The notes under the pieces are model-generated. The model was not told where the DNA came from, did not search any database, and was given only the letters and a program-made list of their open reading frames with translations. Below are positions 6,518 through 15,606 of a stretch of 24,835 bases of DNA, piece by piece (the first letter of the stretch is position 1; each line of letters starts with the position of its first letter). A program made the position numbers and the translations under genes. The stretch comes from JBBQFC01 sp038321615 (lineage in GTDB: Bacteria; Bacteroidota; Bacteroidia; Flavobacteriales_D; Cryomorphaceae). The DNA is taken from positions 1-24,835 of the forward strand of contig JBBQFC010000050.1 in the NCBI GenBank assembly GCA_038321615.1, read 5' to 3'.

Positions 6518-7573
6518 TTAAAGTCCTTTGCTCTTAATCAGACGTTGGCGACCTACTCCGGGTCCGCTAAAGCTTGTTCTATAAGCCAGAACCAACTCCA
6601 CTCCGCCTCGACCTTGATTATTTTCGGCTAAGGATGAAACGGTGAAGTCATAGCTTATACCCAATGAAAAGTCATAGTAGTTGGCGCGAGCTATAAAGTA
6701 TAGGGCATCTTGTACGCGGTAGTATGCGCCAAGATTCAAGCTCAAGTTATTGCGGAAGTCGGTAAACTGTGTGCGATCCCATAGGGAAAACTCGATTTCG
6801 GAACCCACGTCAATAATCCGGTTGGGCCCTTGAAACATAAGGAACACGTTGGGTAGATAAGTAACTTGTGATCCATTGGGTGAAACCGACATTGCAAAAT
6901 GCCCTACATACTTACGGCGAAGTGCCTCGTCGTTGCCGATGAGCTCTACTTGCGGCGCATTAGCGTGGAGTACAGCTCCGCCTATGAGCATTCTTGTGTT
7001 TGCGTTGATCGAATTGTACCAGCTCACTCCGGCTCCCAGGTCCACATTCGACTCATTGATGCTCCCCGTCGCGCTTTCTCCACTTGCCAAACCCTGATTA
7101 AAAGATGTGCCAGTCCATTGTTGCTCCCAGCTAGCCTTGGTTAAATCGAGCGATCGCTGCATAAATCCAAACTGCAAACCTAAGGAGATGAATTTCGGGT
7201 CTTGCGCTGTTCCGCCCAAGTCGATAGCGTAGGCCACATTACCAGAAGCGGAGAAATTATTGAAACCTACTATTCCAGCGTTATCGTTAACCACGGAAAG
7301 GCCGACACCGATATGATTCAGATCGCGGGCGTCTGAGCTAACTCTTATCGGAGCATCGGCGGTAAAACCAAAAGTTTTATAGCCTTCTGAGAGCCCTGTG
7401 TATTGCGACCGGTAGTTCACCATTCCGCGCACGCCACCTTCGAATGCTCCACTATTTGCCGGATTATAGGTAATTGGCGCAGCGAAAAACTGACTAAAAT
7501 GATAGTCTTGCTGTGCAAAGCCGACCTCTGTTATTAGGCAACAGGCGAATAATGGAAATAGCATTTTCTTCAT
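6518..7573 (-). CDS. PorP/SprF family type IX secretion outer-membrane protein
   Basis: This 351-residue protein has a signal peptide (cleavage near residue 20, after VGFA). The mature start, QQDYHFSQFFAAPITYNPAN, is the hallmark opening of the PorP/SprF family. Alternating strands follow to the end, with NYRSQY, LSLGLQFGFMQRS-like and YFIARANYYDFSLGISYDF segments typical of the 12-14 strand barrel. PorP/SprF proteins bind the T9SS PorK/PorN machinery or dock particular type B cargo at the surface. The gene starts 12 nt after the stop of the large PKD/CHU_C protein in the same operon, the standard sprB-sprF arrangement, so it is probably the dedicated export or anchoring partner of that protein. 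Confidence 0.93.
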   Translation of the reverse strand: MKKMLFPLFACCLITEVGFAQQDYHFSQFFAAPITYNPANSGAFEGGVRGMVNYRSQYTGLSEGYKTFGFTADAPIRVSSDARDLNHIGVGLSVVNDNAGIVGFNNFSASGNVAYAIDLGGTAQDPKFISLGLQFGFMQRSLDLTKASWEQQWTGTSFNQGLASGESATGSINESNVDLGAGVSWYNSINANTRMLIGGAVLHANAPQVELIGNDEALRRKYVGHFAMSVSPNGSQVTYLPNVFLMFQGPNRIIDVGSEIEFSLWDRTQFTDFRNNLSLNLGAYYRVQDALYFIARANYYDFSLGISYDFTVSSLAENNQGRGGVELVLAYRTSFSGPGVGRQRLIKSKGL

Positions 7574-7585
7574 AATCTAGCTGCC

Positions 7586-10495
7586 CTATTTTATCAATGT
7601 TACGTCGCCGGTGAACACTTCTCGAGGTCCATCTGCAAAAGTTACTTCCAAGGTGTAAACGAATGTCCCAGGGTTTAAATCCCTTCCACCGTCAGTACCA
7701 TCCCATCCCAGGGCTTGATTGCGCGATTCGAAAACCAGCAGGCCGTACCGATTAAATATTTTGAATTCCATTCGGGCTATACCCTGCCCTAATACGAAGA
7801 GCACATCATTGCGACCATCGCCATTGGGAGAAAAAGCAGTAGGAACGCCAATAGCGGCAACGAAATTTACGTTCACTTTTACCGTATCTACCGCAGTGCA
7901 TCCCATATCTTGCTTGAAGTAAACAATAAATATGATACTCTCATCGGGCGAGGTCGATACTGTTTGGGCGGTAAAATCATCGACCATTTCAAAAGGCTGC
8001 CAAGTGAACTCGCCAGTCGGAGAACCTGTCGCCAAACTAGCGGTAAGTTGGATTGTCGCACCTGAATTTATGGTTCGATCCGGGCCTGCGCTTAAATCAG
8101 GCCTTGTGGTAACCACTACATCGAAAACCTGTGGCGGAGCGGCACCAGCTTCATTCCAAGCTTCAACCAAGATGGTGTATTCGCCTACTTCATCAAAGCA
8201 AACCAAACCCGGGTTGCGAGCTGTGGAAGTAGAAGGCGTACCACCGGGAAAAGTCCAGCGCACTGAATCGGCATTTGTAAAGTTGCCCATAAACTGGCCA
8301 CAATCGCCGGCGCACAGGGTGTCGGGTGCTGTGAAAGCAATCTGTGGGCGGCAAGCTGGTGTGCTTACCACGGTTACCACTTGATTGAATACGCGAATAC
8401 TATCGCCACCTGACCCAATAATTTCTAAAGACACAGCGTAAGAACCTGTTTGATTGTAACAAACGTTCTGCGGATTCTGTGCAGTAGATGTTGTACTGCC
8501 AGCTACAGCTCCCTGAAAATTCCAAATCCAGGAATTGATTCCAAAACCCGTACTCACATCTGCAAAATTGACGCAATCGCCCGCACAAATTGTGTCTTGG
8601 CTCACTTCTATACGCGGCACAGGCGGGTTGATGCAATCATTTACGGTAATGTAATCTGTAAAAGTTTGAAAATCGATCTGCCCGTTACTATTGCTCACCG
8701 TAAGGGTTACGTTGTAAGTGCCGGCAGTGCTGTAGCAAATTACAGATGGATTTTCCTCGGTGGATACAGCGCTGTTGGGGTCTGCCACGCCTTGAAACAC
8801 CCAAAGAAAATTTTCAGTGAGACCCAACGATTGATCAAAGAAGTCAACGCAGTCGCCTGTACATATTTCCGTAACTGTGGAGCCGATGCCTACATTAGGA
8901 GGACCTGTGCAAGCATCGACCGTGATGGTCATAGTCTTGGTGATGGCCGAAGGGCCTTCAGCATCTGTGGCAGATAGTGTAATGGTGTAAATTCCAGGAA
9001 TTTCGTAACATACCGTTGGGTTTTGCATCGTGCTAACTCCAGGTAAAGCTGCGCCATTAGCTTGCCCGCCTGGTAGCGTCCAATTCCAAGCCGTAATAGG
9101 CGGGTTATTGGTAATAGATAAATCGGTAAGCTGAATGCATTCGCCAGGGCAGATTACGGCGCGACTCATGGAAAAATTAACTTCCGGCCCGCTGCAATCC
9201 AACACGTTGATGAACCCGGGATAGGTTTGGCTCTCAGTGCCATCTGCATCGGTGGCTTGGAGGGTGACGTTCCAAAAGCCCGGCACACTCAAGCAAATGT
9301 TCGTCGGATTCTGGAGATTTGAAGAGAATTGCGTTCCATTTACGGTACTCGTAAATGTCCAAGCCCAGGAAAAAATACCGTTGCCTGTAGAAAGATCTGT
9401 GAAGTCGATACATTCTTCGTTTGCACAAGGTGCGTTGTTGTTTGTAGTAATGTTTATTACCGGGCCACAATCAAGAATCTGAATGAAATTATTCTTGAAT
9501 TCTGGCTGGCTCGCTCCGATATTATCAGTCACCACCAAGTTAACGTCAAATATTCCCGGGTTATCATAGCATACCGTTGGGCTTGGCTGGCTGCTCGTTG
9601 CGGGTGTTCCTCCTTGGAAAGTCCAGGCGAAAGTGGCGTTGGCTTCGCCGGTTGAATAGGTAGCATCGTATGTTGTGGTGCTATTGAAGGTGATACAATT
9701 GTTTTCGCAAACCTGAACGATACCGTTAACGGTGTTAAAATTTGCAACAGGTGGATTTGGATCGGGACCTGCGAAAAGTTGCACATCATCGATTGCCACT
9801 GAAAGCGCCTGCTCATCGCCATCAAAACCGTTTCTCCAACGGAAGCCAATTTTAATAGGTGTTGCGCTATTATTGGCACTTGCAGGTAGATTAACGCTAA
9901 AACTTTGCCAGTTTATGGAGCCAGTAAAACATTCGCCTGTAGCGGGCAAAACGGCAAGTTCGATCCATGTTCCGTTTTGAAAGTAGTCTACGCTGGCAAA
10001 ATCGGAAGGTGTTTGACCTGCCGCGTAATTGAATTGCACAGAGATGCCATATTCACCTGCCGTGCTTATGTTCGGAGACTCGGCGCGAAAATCGGTTTGA
10101 AAAAAATTAAGTCCTGCAAAATTGTTGTAGGTAGCACCAATATCTTCTGTGGGCGAAAACTCCCCAATGTGCAAAGATCGGTCAAAGAGAAAACCATTGT
10201 TTATGCAGCGTTCTCCGCAATTGTTAAAAAACGGATCGTAACCGCCGCCCTCGGCACTGGAGATGTACCACAGATTTGCCACAGGACCATTGACTCCAGA
10301 GGCTGTAACCGTCCACTGCCCATTACCGGTAAATGTACCGTCGGCTAAGGATGCCTGGCTATCGCAAAAATTAAAGTCAAAGCCGAACTGCTCAATCCAG
10401 AACTGAGCGTTTGCCGGCACGGCGCTCATCAAAAGAAGAGAAGCAACAATAAAATTCCTGCGAATAACTTCGCGGGAGCGTGGAGATTTAATCAT
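7586..10495 (-). CDS. Secreted PKD-repeat protein with T9SS type B sorting domain
   Basis: The chosen ATG at 10495 gives 969 residues with a signal peptide ending in AVPANAQ at about residue 31. The frame runs on to an ATG at 10597, but the extra residues add a hydrophilic leader and are unlikely. Residues about 38-246 form a beta-rich lectin or MAM-like domain. Residues about 250-800 hold six PKD-type domains with a FxWxFxGG core, each opening with a CxxxC pair such as CTGDCVDF or CAGDCVNF and carrying a third cysteine in an NPxxxCY segment and usually a fourth near its end. The last 85 residues are the gliding-motility C-terminal (CHU_C/type B) domain, with FSPNGDGRNDVL, FKIFNRYGLLVFE and GWDG. 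The product should be a T9SS surface adhesin or matrix protein, exported with the PorP/SprF protein encoded 12 nt downstream. Confidence 0.93.
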   Translation of the reverse strand: MIKSPRSREVIRRNFIVASLLLMSAVPANAQFWIEQFGFDFNFCDSQASLADGTFTGNGQWTVTASGVNGPVANLWYISSAEGGGYDPFFNNCGERCINNGFLFDRSLHIGEFSPTEDIGATYNNFAGLNFFQTDFRAESPNISTAGEYGISVQFNYAAGQTPSDFASVDYFQNGTWIELAVLPATGECFTGSINWQSFSVNLPASANNSATPIKIGFRWRNGFDGDEQALSVAIDDVQLFAGPDPNPPVANFNTVNGIVQVCENNCITFNSTTTYDATYSTGEANATFAWTFQGGTPATSSQPSPTVCYDNPGIFDVNLVVTDNIGASQPEFKNNFIQILDCGPVINITTNNNAPCANEECIDFTDLSTGNGIFSWAWTFTSTVNGTQFSSNLQNPTNICLSVPGFWNVTLQATDADGTESQTYPGFINVLDCSGPEVNFSMSRAVICPGECIQLTDLSITNNPPITAWNWTLPGGQANGAALPGVSTMQNPTVCYEIPGIYTITLSATDAEGPSAITKTMTITVDACTGPPNVGIGSTVTEICTGDCVDFFDQSLGLTENFLWVFQGVADPNSAVSTEENPSVICYSTAGTYNVTLTVSNSNGQIDFQTFTDYITVNDCINPPVPRIEVSQDTICAGDCVNFADVSTGFGINSWIWNFQGAVAGSTTSTAQNPQNVCYNQTGSYAVSLEIIGSGGDSIRVFNQVVTVVSTPACRPQIAFTAPDTLCAGDCGQFMGNFTNADSVRWTFPGGTPSTSTARNPGLVCFDEVGEYTILVEAWNEAGAAPPQVFDVVVTTRPDLSAGPDRTINSGATIQLTASLATGSPTGEFTWQPFEMVDDFTAQTVSTSPDESIIFIVYFKQDMGCTAVDTVKVNVNFVAAIGVPTAFSPNGDGRNDVLFVLGQGIARMEFKIFNRYGLLVFESRNQALGWDGTDGGRDLNPGTFVYTLEVTFADGPREVFTGDVTLIK

Positions 10496-10606
10496 GCAAG
10501 GGAGTGCTGAATGCAGTTTACGGAGGTGAAAATAACGAAATCTTGCAGTTCTCTTCATATTAGGGCATAATTTATAGCCATAGCAGTCTATAAACAATTG
10601 CCAAAA

Positions 10607-10699
10607 ATGAACTTTTTCAATGAATTAATTGAGGCGCACACTAAAGGTTTTGCACAACAAGACTTTAAATTCGGCATTCTGGCGACCGGGTATTTCTAA
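10607..10699 (+). CDS. Possible 30-aa small ORF in intergenic gap
   Basis: In the 264-nt gap between the PKD gene and the sugar dehydrogenase, an ATG at 10607 opens 30 codons ending TAA, beginning MNFFNELIEAHTKGFAQQ and closing FGILATGYF. It runs opposite to both neighbours. No promoter of TAnnTTTG form or ribosome binding site is clear, and there is no family match that I know. It may be a chance frame. Otherwise the gap holds AT-rich sequence and the 5' leader of the PKD gene. Confidence 0.15.
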   Translation: MNFFNELIEAHTKGFAQQDFKFGILATGYF

Positions 10700-10759
10700 G
10701 CAATGGCATTTTGCTGACGTTCATAAATGCGAATGGATGCCAAAAGGGTGCTTAAAATT

Positions 10760-12394
10760 TTAGCGCATTATAGCAATCGTCTCTCTGGCCAAGACAACTC
10801 CATCTTCGCCTTGGATCACCAAGAGGTAAACCCCGCGATTTATGTCAGCCACATTCCAGCGCACAGGCGCGGAAGTAGTGGAAACGGCTCTCTGCGATTT
10901 AACCACCTTACCTTCCATGGTGTACAAATACATGTCGAAACGCGTGGAATTGTTAGCCAGCTCGATTTGAATGTTAACCTGGTCCTGAGCTGGATTCGGA
11001 AAAGCCTTAAAACTCTTTATCCTACTGAGATCTACAAGACCCAAGGTGGTATAGACAAACGGCTGGGAAGTAATTTCGCAGCCAGCGGCAGAAATAACGG
11101 TCAGCCCGTATTCCCCGTTCACTTCTGGCGCAATAGTGGGCCCATCTGCACCTTCTATTATTTGGCCGTCTAAAGTCCAGATATACGTTTCGCCCGCTAA
11201 ATTGGTCTGTAGGCTATTGAAATTGGACGAATAAATTTGAGTTTGAAGCGTTCCGCTCGTCTCCAATACGCGCGACACACTGCCGCCACTGCTTCGTACA
11301 GCGTATAGCTCGCCCCATACATCAGCACCAAAAGCAACCACATTTCCCGCAAGGGGGCCTCCCAAAACTGTTGTAAACACGCCGTTATCGTTGGATGTAG
11401 TCCAGTATTCTCCAGAACAGAAATCGGTAAAGATGTACTTGCCAACCAAGTTGGGAAAGGAAGTACCTCGGTACACGCGGCCACCTGTAACAGAGCAGCG
11501 CCCTCCATTACCTTGGCTTGCGTGCCCGAAATCAAAAATTGGATCGACCGTTTCGCCCACATTCGCGCATTGCGATTGGTTGAAAGACAGATTGCCCTCG
11601 AAGCATCTCCATCCGTAATTAAAACCTGCACCTTCTCCAGCAGGGGCATAACTGATTTCTTCGCGTTCATCCTGACCTACATCGCCAATGTATAGCTCGC
11701 CTGTAAGGTCATCGAATGCAAACTTCCAAGGATTGCGGAGGCCATAAGCCCAGATTTCTTCTTTCATATTGAGCTCACCCACAAATGGATTGTCGGCAGG
11801 AATGGTGTAAGGATCTGTGCTGACGTCTATTCGGAGTAATTTACCCAAATAGCTATTTCGATTTTGAGCTCGATTATTTGGGTCGCCCCCGCTTCCGCCA
11901 TCGCCGGTAGCGATATAAAGTAAACCATCGGGTCCAAATTCAACCTGGCCTCCATTGTGATTGCCGAAATCCTGATTGAATTCCAGCAATATTTCTTCAC
12001 TATCAGAATCTGCTAGATTTGGATTGTCCGGATTAACTTGAAAACGCGAAATTCTCGTTCTGAGCTGGCTGTTGGTGGTATTGGTATAATTGACATAAAA
12101 TTGACCACTGGTGCAGTAATCAGGTGGGAATGCTAAACCGAGCAATCCCTTCTCACCCCCTACTGCATCTACCCTGCCGGTAATATTAAGAAAAGGTTCG
12201 GTTTCTTTGGTCCCATTGGTATATAGAATCCGAATACGACCGTCCTGCTCAACTACGAACAGGCGCTCATCGCCTGCATTCACTATCTCGCATGGCCTCG
12301 AATAGCCGTTGGCCATCATTTGCAGGCTCACATTAACTTGTGCCACTATGGTCAAAGGAGCAATCATCATCAACACGCCTATTAATCTCTTCAT
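10760..12394 (-). CDS. PQQ-dependent sugar dehydrogenase (GSDH family) with T9SS type A tail
   Basis: From the ATG at 12394 the protein has 544 residues. The frame continues upstream into prfC, but MKRLIGVLMMIAPLTIVAQ is an obvious signal peptide, so this is the start. Residues about 25-385 are the six-bladed GSDH propeller: GGEKGLLGLAFPPDY, then GNHNGGQVEFGPDGLLYIAT with H146 (the position of the catalytic histidine in soluble glucose dehydrogenase), GDGGSGGDPNNRAQN, WAYGLRNPWKF with R220, and GDVGQDEREEI. Such enzymes oxidise aldoses with pyrroloquinoline quinone and calcium; the actual sugar is unknown. The last about 85 residues (AFPNPAQDQVNI ... GVYLLVIQGEDG) form a type A T9SS sorting domain, so the enzyme should be secreted or surface-bound. 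Confidence 0.92.
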   Translation of the reverse strand: MKRLIGVLMMIAPLTIVAQVNVSLQMMANGYSRPCEIVNAGDERLFVVEQDGRIRILYTNGTKETEPFLNITGRVDAVGGEKGLLGLAFPPDYCTSGQFYVNYTNTTNSQLRTRISRFQVNPDNPNLADSDSEEILLEFNQDFGNHNGGQVEFGPDGLLYIATGDGGSGGDPNNRAQNRNSYLGKLLRIDVSTDPYTIPADNPFVGELNMKEEIWAYGLRNPWKFAFDDLTGELYIGDVGQDEREEISYAPAGEGAGFNYGWRCFEGNLSFNQSQCANVGETVDPIFDFGHASQGNGGRCSVTGGRVYRGTSFPNLVGKYIFTDFCSGEYWTTSNDNGVFTTVLGGPLAGNVVAFGADVWGELYAVRSSGGSVSRVLETSGTLQTQIYSSNFNSLQTNLAGETYIWTLDGQIIEGADGPTIAPEVNGEYGLTVISAAGCEITSQPFVYTTLGLVDLSRIKSFKAFPNPAQDQVNIQIELANNSTRFDMYLYTMEGKVVKSQRAVSTTSAPVRWNVADINRGVYLLVIQGEDGVVLARETIAIMR

Positions 12395-12440
12395 CTTTCC
12401 ATCTATTTTGAGCGCTAAGATAGCCAAGAATAAGTTTGTG

Positions 12441-12449
12441 TAATTTTGC
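12441..12449 (+). promoter_or_regulatory. -7 box for prfC
   Basis: TAATTTTGC matches the Bacteroidota TAnnTTTGC consensus exactly and ends 17 nt before the prfC ATG. I find no TTG at the usual -33 distance. The element lies in the 72-nt gap shared with the divergent sugar dehydrogenase gene. Confidence 0.5.
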
Positions 12450-12466
12450 AGCCCCAAAGTTGACCC

Positions 12467-14065
12467 ATGAAGCTTAAAGAAGCCATCGAATCTCGCAAGA
12501 CCTTTGCCATCATCAGCCACCCTGATGCTGGTAAAACTACCCTTACGGAAAAATTTCTGTTGTACGGAGGCGCTATTCAAACTGCGGGAGCCGTGAAGTC
12601 GAATAAAATCAAGAAAACTGCTACTTCCGACTTTATGGAAATTGAGCGCCAACGGGGTATTTCGGTGGCTACATCCGTAATGGGCTTCGACTACAAGGGC
12701 ATGCAAGTAAATATTCTCGATACGCCCGGTCACAAAGATTTTGCTGAAGATACCTACCGTACGCTCACCGCTGTAGATAGTGTAATATTGGTAATCGACT
12801 GCGTAAAAGGGGTCGAAGAGCAGACCGAGCGCTTAATGGAGGTATGCCGAATGCGCAATACTCCGGTGCTTGTGTTTGTGAATAAAATGGATCGCGAGGG
12901 AAAAGACCCTTTCGATTTGCTCGACGAGTTGGAGCAGAAACTAAAGATTAAAACGCGACCACTTAGCTGGCCGATCGGGATCGGTGCAAAATTTCAGGGC
13001 GTGTACAACCTTTTCGACCACACCCTTCGTCTATTTGCTGCCAACAAGACGAAGATGGAAACCGATAGCATTGAAATAGCCGATTTGGATAGCGAAGAGC
13101 TCGATGCTATCATCGGTTCGTCGGCCGCCACCACCCTGCGCGAGGAGGTTGAAATGGTCGATGCGGTTTTTGAGTCTTTTGAGCGAGAGCGTTACCTCAC
13201 TGGCGAGCTGGCACCCGTATTTTTTGGGAGCGCCCTCAATAATTTCGGTGTGAAAGAGCTTTTAGAAACATTCGTCGATATAGCCCCAATTCCGCGTCCC
13301 CGCGAAACGGATACCCGGGAAGTAAAACCAGATGAAGAGAAATTCTCGGGCTTTGTATTTAAAATACATGCCAATCTCGATCCCAAGCACCGCGATCGCA
13401 TTGCTTTTCTACGCGTGTGTTCGGGGAAATTTGAGCGAAATCAATTCTTTCACCACGTCCGGTTAGATAAAAATATGAAGTTTTCGAACCCATCGAGCTT
13501 TATGGCCAGCGAGAAGAGCACGATTGAAGAAGCATGGCCGGGCGACGTAATAGGCCTTTACGATAGCGGAAGTTTTAAGATCGGCGATACCCTTACCGAG
13601 GGGGAAAAAATGCAATTCAAAGGAATCCCCAGCTTCTCGCCCGAAATATTTAGGGAGTTGGAAAACCGCGACCCGATGAAAACCAAGCAACTGGAGAAGG
13701 GTGTTCGACAACTTACCGACGAAGGTGTGGCTCAGTTATTCATACATGAGTTGGGTAACAAAAAAATTATTGGTACGGTCGGAGAGCTCCAATTTGACGT
13801 TATCAAATACCGCCTGGAGCATGAATACGGAGCAAAGTGCGAATTCCGACCCTTAAATTTTCATAAAGCTTGCTGGATAACGAGCGATAATCCCGAAAAA
13901 ATGAATGAATTTGTACGGATAAAATCGAATGAGATGGTAAAGGATAAGGACAATAACTGGGTTTACCTCGCTCCAAGTGCGTGGCTATTGAACTTAGAGC
14001 GGCAAAATTTTCCTGAGATCACCTTCCATACCACTTCCGAATTCAAACAAGAAATGGTTTCCTAA
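12467..14065 (+). CDS. prfC: Peptide chain release factor 3 (RF3)
   Basis: This is a 532-residue translational GTPase of full family length. All G motifs are present: SHPDAGKTT (17-25), RGISV (63-67), DTPGHKDF (85-92) and NKMD (139-142). The RF3-typical switch I sequence GAVKSNKIKKTATSDFMEIE precedes G2, and the C-terminal part holds VGELQFDVIKYRLEHEYG (about 436-453). RF3 uses GTP hydrolysis to remove RF1 or RF2 from the ribosome after peptide release. The gene has its own -7 box. It is coupled to the next gene through a TAATG stop-start overlap, which is odd, because that neighbour encodes an exported protein with no evident link to translation. Confidence 0.97.
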   Translation: MKLKEAIESRKTFAIISHPDAGKTTLTEKFLLYGGAIQTAGAVKSNKIKKTATSDFMEIERQRGISVATSVMGFDYKGMQVNILDTPGHKDFAEDTYRTLTAVDSVILVIDCVKGVEEQTERLMEVCRMRNTPVLVFVNKMDREGKDPFDLLDELEQKLKIKTRPLSWPIGIGAKFQGVYNLFDHTLRLFAANKTKMETDSIEIADLDSEELDAIIGSSAATTLREEVEMVDAVFESFERERYLTGELAPVFFGSALNNFGVKELLETFVDIAPIPRPRETDTREVKPDEEKFSGFVFKIHANLDPKHRDRIAFLRVCSGKFERNQFFHHVRLDKNMKFSNPSSFMASEKSTIEEAWPGDVIGLYDSGSFKIGDTLTEGEKMQFKGIPSFSPEIFRELENRDPMKTKQLEKGVRQLTDEGVAQLFIHELGNKKIIGTVGELQFDVIKYRLEHEYGAKCEFRPLNFHKACWITSDNPEKMNEFVRIKSNEMVKDKDNNWVYLAPSAWLLNLERQNFPEITFHTTSEFKQEMVS

Positions 14066-15591
14066 TGATTCCTCGTTCAAAAAACAAAACGCAATTTTCA
14101 AATATGAGATTTCGACTCTCGATCCTGATTCTCCTGCTATCTACATCCGTTTCCTTTGCCCAAAAAGGAGCGAAGAACCCATACCAGTTTACGATCACAA
14201 ACTTAAAAGACACTGTGGTGTATCTGGCCAACTATTATGGCGAACGCTTGTATTATGCCGATACGGCTTACGCCGATGCAAAGGGTCAATTTTCATTTAA
14301 GCGGGTAGAATCTAAGAATGAGGGGAAATATGCGGTAGTAATTCCCGGGCCGAAATACTTCGAAATGATCGTTGCGGACGGAGAAGACATCGAGATTCAT
14401 TCGGACACCACCGACCTGGTGAAGAATCTTAAGGTTATAAAGTCTGCCAACAATAAGCTTATTTACGACTACGTCAACTTCCTGACAGAACGAAGGAAAG
14501 AGCGAGAAGTACTCATCAAGAAGCTGGAAGAAAGCGAAGGCCAGCCCGATGTGACGGCTGCTATAAAAACAGAGTACAATGTACTGAATGACAAGGTTAC
14601 GGCATATCAAAAGCAAATAGTAATTGACAACCCAACGCTTTTTGCCGCAAAAGAGATAAGGATGGGTGTCGATCCGGCTCCACCCGCTGAATTGCTCGAA
14701 GATCGCACGGCCGCATACAATTGGTACCGCAAGCATTATTGGGATTACATCGACCTGCAAGACGATCGGATAGTGCGCACCCCCGTGTTTCATACCAAGC
14801 TGGATAATTTCCTGAATAAAACGCTGATACAAGACCCCGACACCATCACGCAAGCACTCGACGAGCTTATCGGGCAGCTTAATCCTAAATCTGAAGTGTT
14901 CAAATATACGGTACACTATTCTACCTATACTTACGAGACATCGAAGATTATGGGAATGGACAAGGTGTTTGTGCATCTTGTAGATAAGTGGTATAAATCG
15001 GGGAAAGCCTTTTGGCTCGATTCAGAAAAGACCAAATCGATTGTCGACAAAGCAGATGAGAAGCGCTACACTCTTATCGGATTGAAAGCTCCTGAATTGA
15101 TCCTTATGGACTCAAGCGGGACGTGGATTGGATCGCAGCGCGACCTGAAAACGAAGTACTTGGTATTGTATTTCTACGACCCCGACTGCGGCCACTGCAA
15201 GAAGGATACCCCAAAGCTGGTTGAATTTTACAAGAATTACCCGCATGGCGATCTTTCCATAATGGCCGTAAGTTCCAACCGCGATCAAAAATGGCTTGAT
15301 TTTATCAAGAAGAATGAGATGTCGTTCTACAATGTCACCATTCCCGATAGGGCCTACAACGATGCGGACTACGCCACAGACTTGATACGAACGCGAACAA
15401 CGACTTATGAAAGTCTAAAATACCAAGAATCGTTTGACGTACAAACTACACCCAAAATCATCATTCTGGATGAAAACCGCATTATAAGAGCCAAGGATAT
15501 AGCGGTAGAACAAGTCGGCACGATAATTAATCGCCTGGAAGGTCGACCAGACCCAGTGAAGCCTGAAGAAATTGAAATGGGGAAAGAGTAG
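14065..15591 (+). CDS. Exported thioredoxin-like protein, DUF5106-type
   Basis: This protein has 508 residues. The first ATG overlaps the prfC stop by one base; an ATG at 14104 would give the cleaner signal peptide MRFRLSILILLLSTSVSFAQ and may be the real start. After the signal comes a beta-rich DUF4369/DUF5106-like N-terminal domain (about 38-130), a long helical middle (about 130-335) and a ResA-like thioredoxin domain (about 338-495) with redox motif YDPDCGHCKKDTP (C375, C378) and the cis-proline segment QTTPKIIIL. It should act in the periplasm as a thiol-disulfide oxidoreductase. It could be a reductant for the exported MsrB or for the cysteine-rich PKD protein, but that is inference from the shared compartment. 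The C-terminus ends in an acidic tail. Confidence 0.88.
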   Translation: MIPRSKNKTQFSNMRFRLSILILLLSTSVSFAQKGAKNPYQFTITNLKDTVVYLANYYGERLYYADTAYADAKGQFSFKRVESKNEGKYAVVIPGPKYFEMIVADGEDIEIHSDTTDLVKNLKVIKSANNKLIYDYVNFLTERRKEREVLIKKLEESEGQPDVTAAIKTEYNVLNDKVTAYQKQIVIDNPTLFAAKEIRMGVDPAPPAELLEDRTAAYNWYRKHYWDYIDLQDDRIVRTPVFHTKLDNFLNKTLIQDPDTITQALDELIGQLNPKSEVFKYTVHYSTYTYETSKIMGMDKVFVHLVDKWYKSGKAFWLDSEKTKSIVDKADEKRYTLIGLKAPELILMDSSGTWIGSQRDLKTKYLVLYFYDPDCGHCKKDTPKLVEFYKNYPHGDLSIMAVSSNRDQKWLDFIKKNEMSFYNVTIPDRAYNDADYATDLIRTRTTTYESLKYQESFDVQTTPKIIILDENRIIRAKDIAVEQVGTIINRLEGRPDPVKPEEIEMGKE

Positions 15592-15606
15592 CTTCGAGAG
15601 CGGTGT

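Noticed and set aside
7719..10348. Plus- and minus-strand frames overlapping the PKD gene, for example 8450-8977 and 9529-9879
   Set aside because: The six PKD domains and the C-terminal sorting domain fix the true frame; the others lack motifs or promoters.
12395..12733. Upstream extension of the sugar dehydrogenase frame to 12733
   Set aside because: It is antisense to prfC and precedes an obvious signal peptide at 12394; the extra 113 residues do not look like a domain.
14293..14976. 227-codon minus-strand frame inside the thioredoxin-like gene
   Set aside because: It is a shadow of a well-supported gene; the peptide is rich in V, I, H and C in an unpatterned way and matches nothing.
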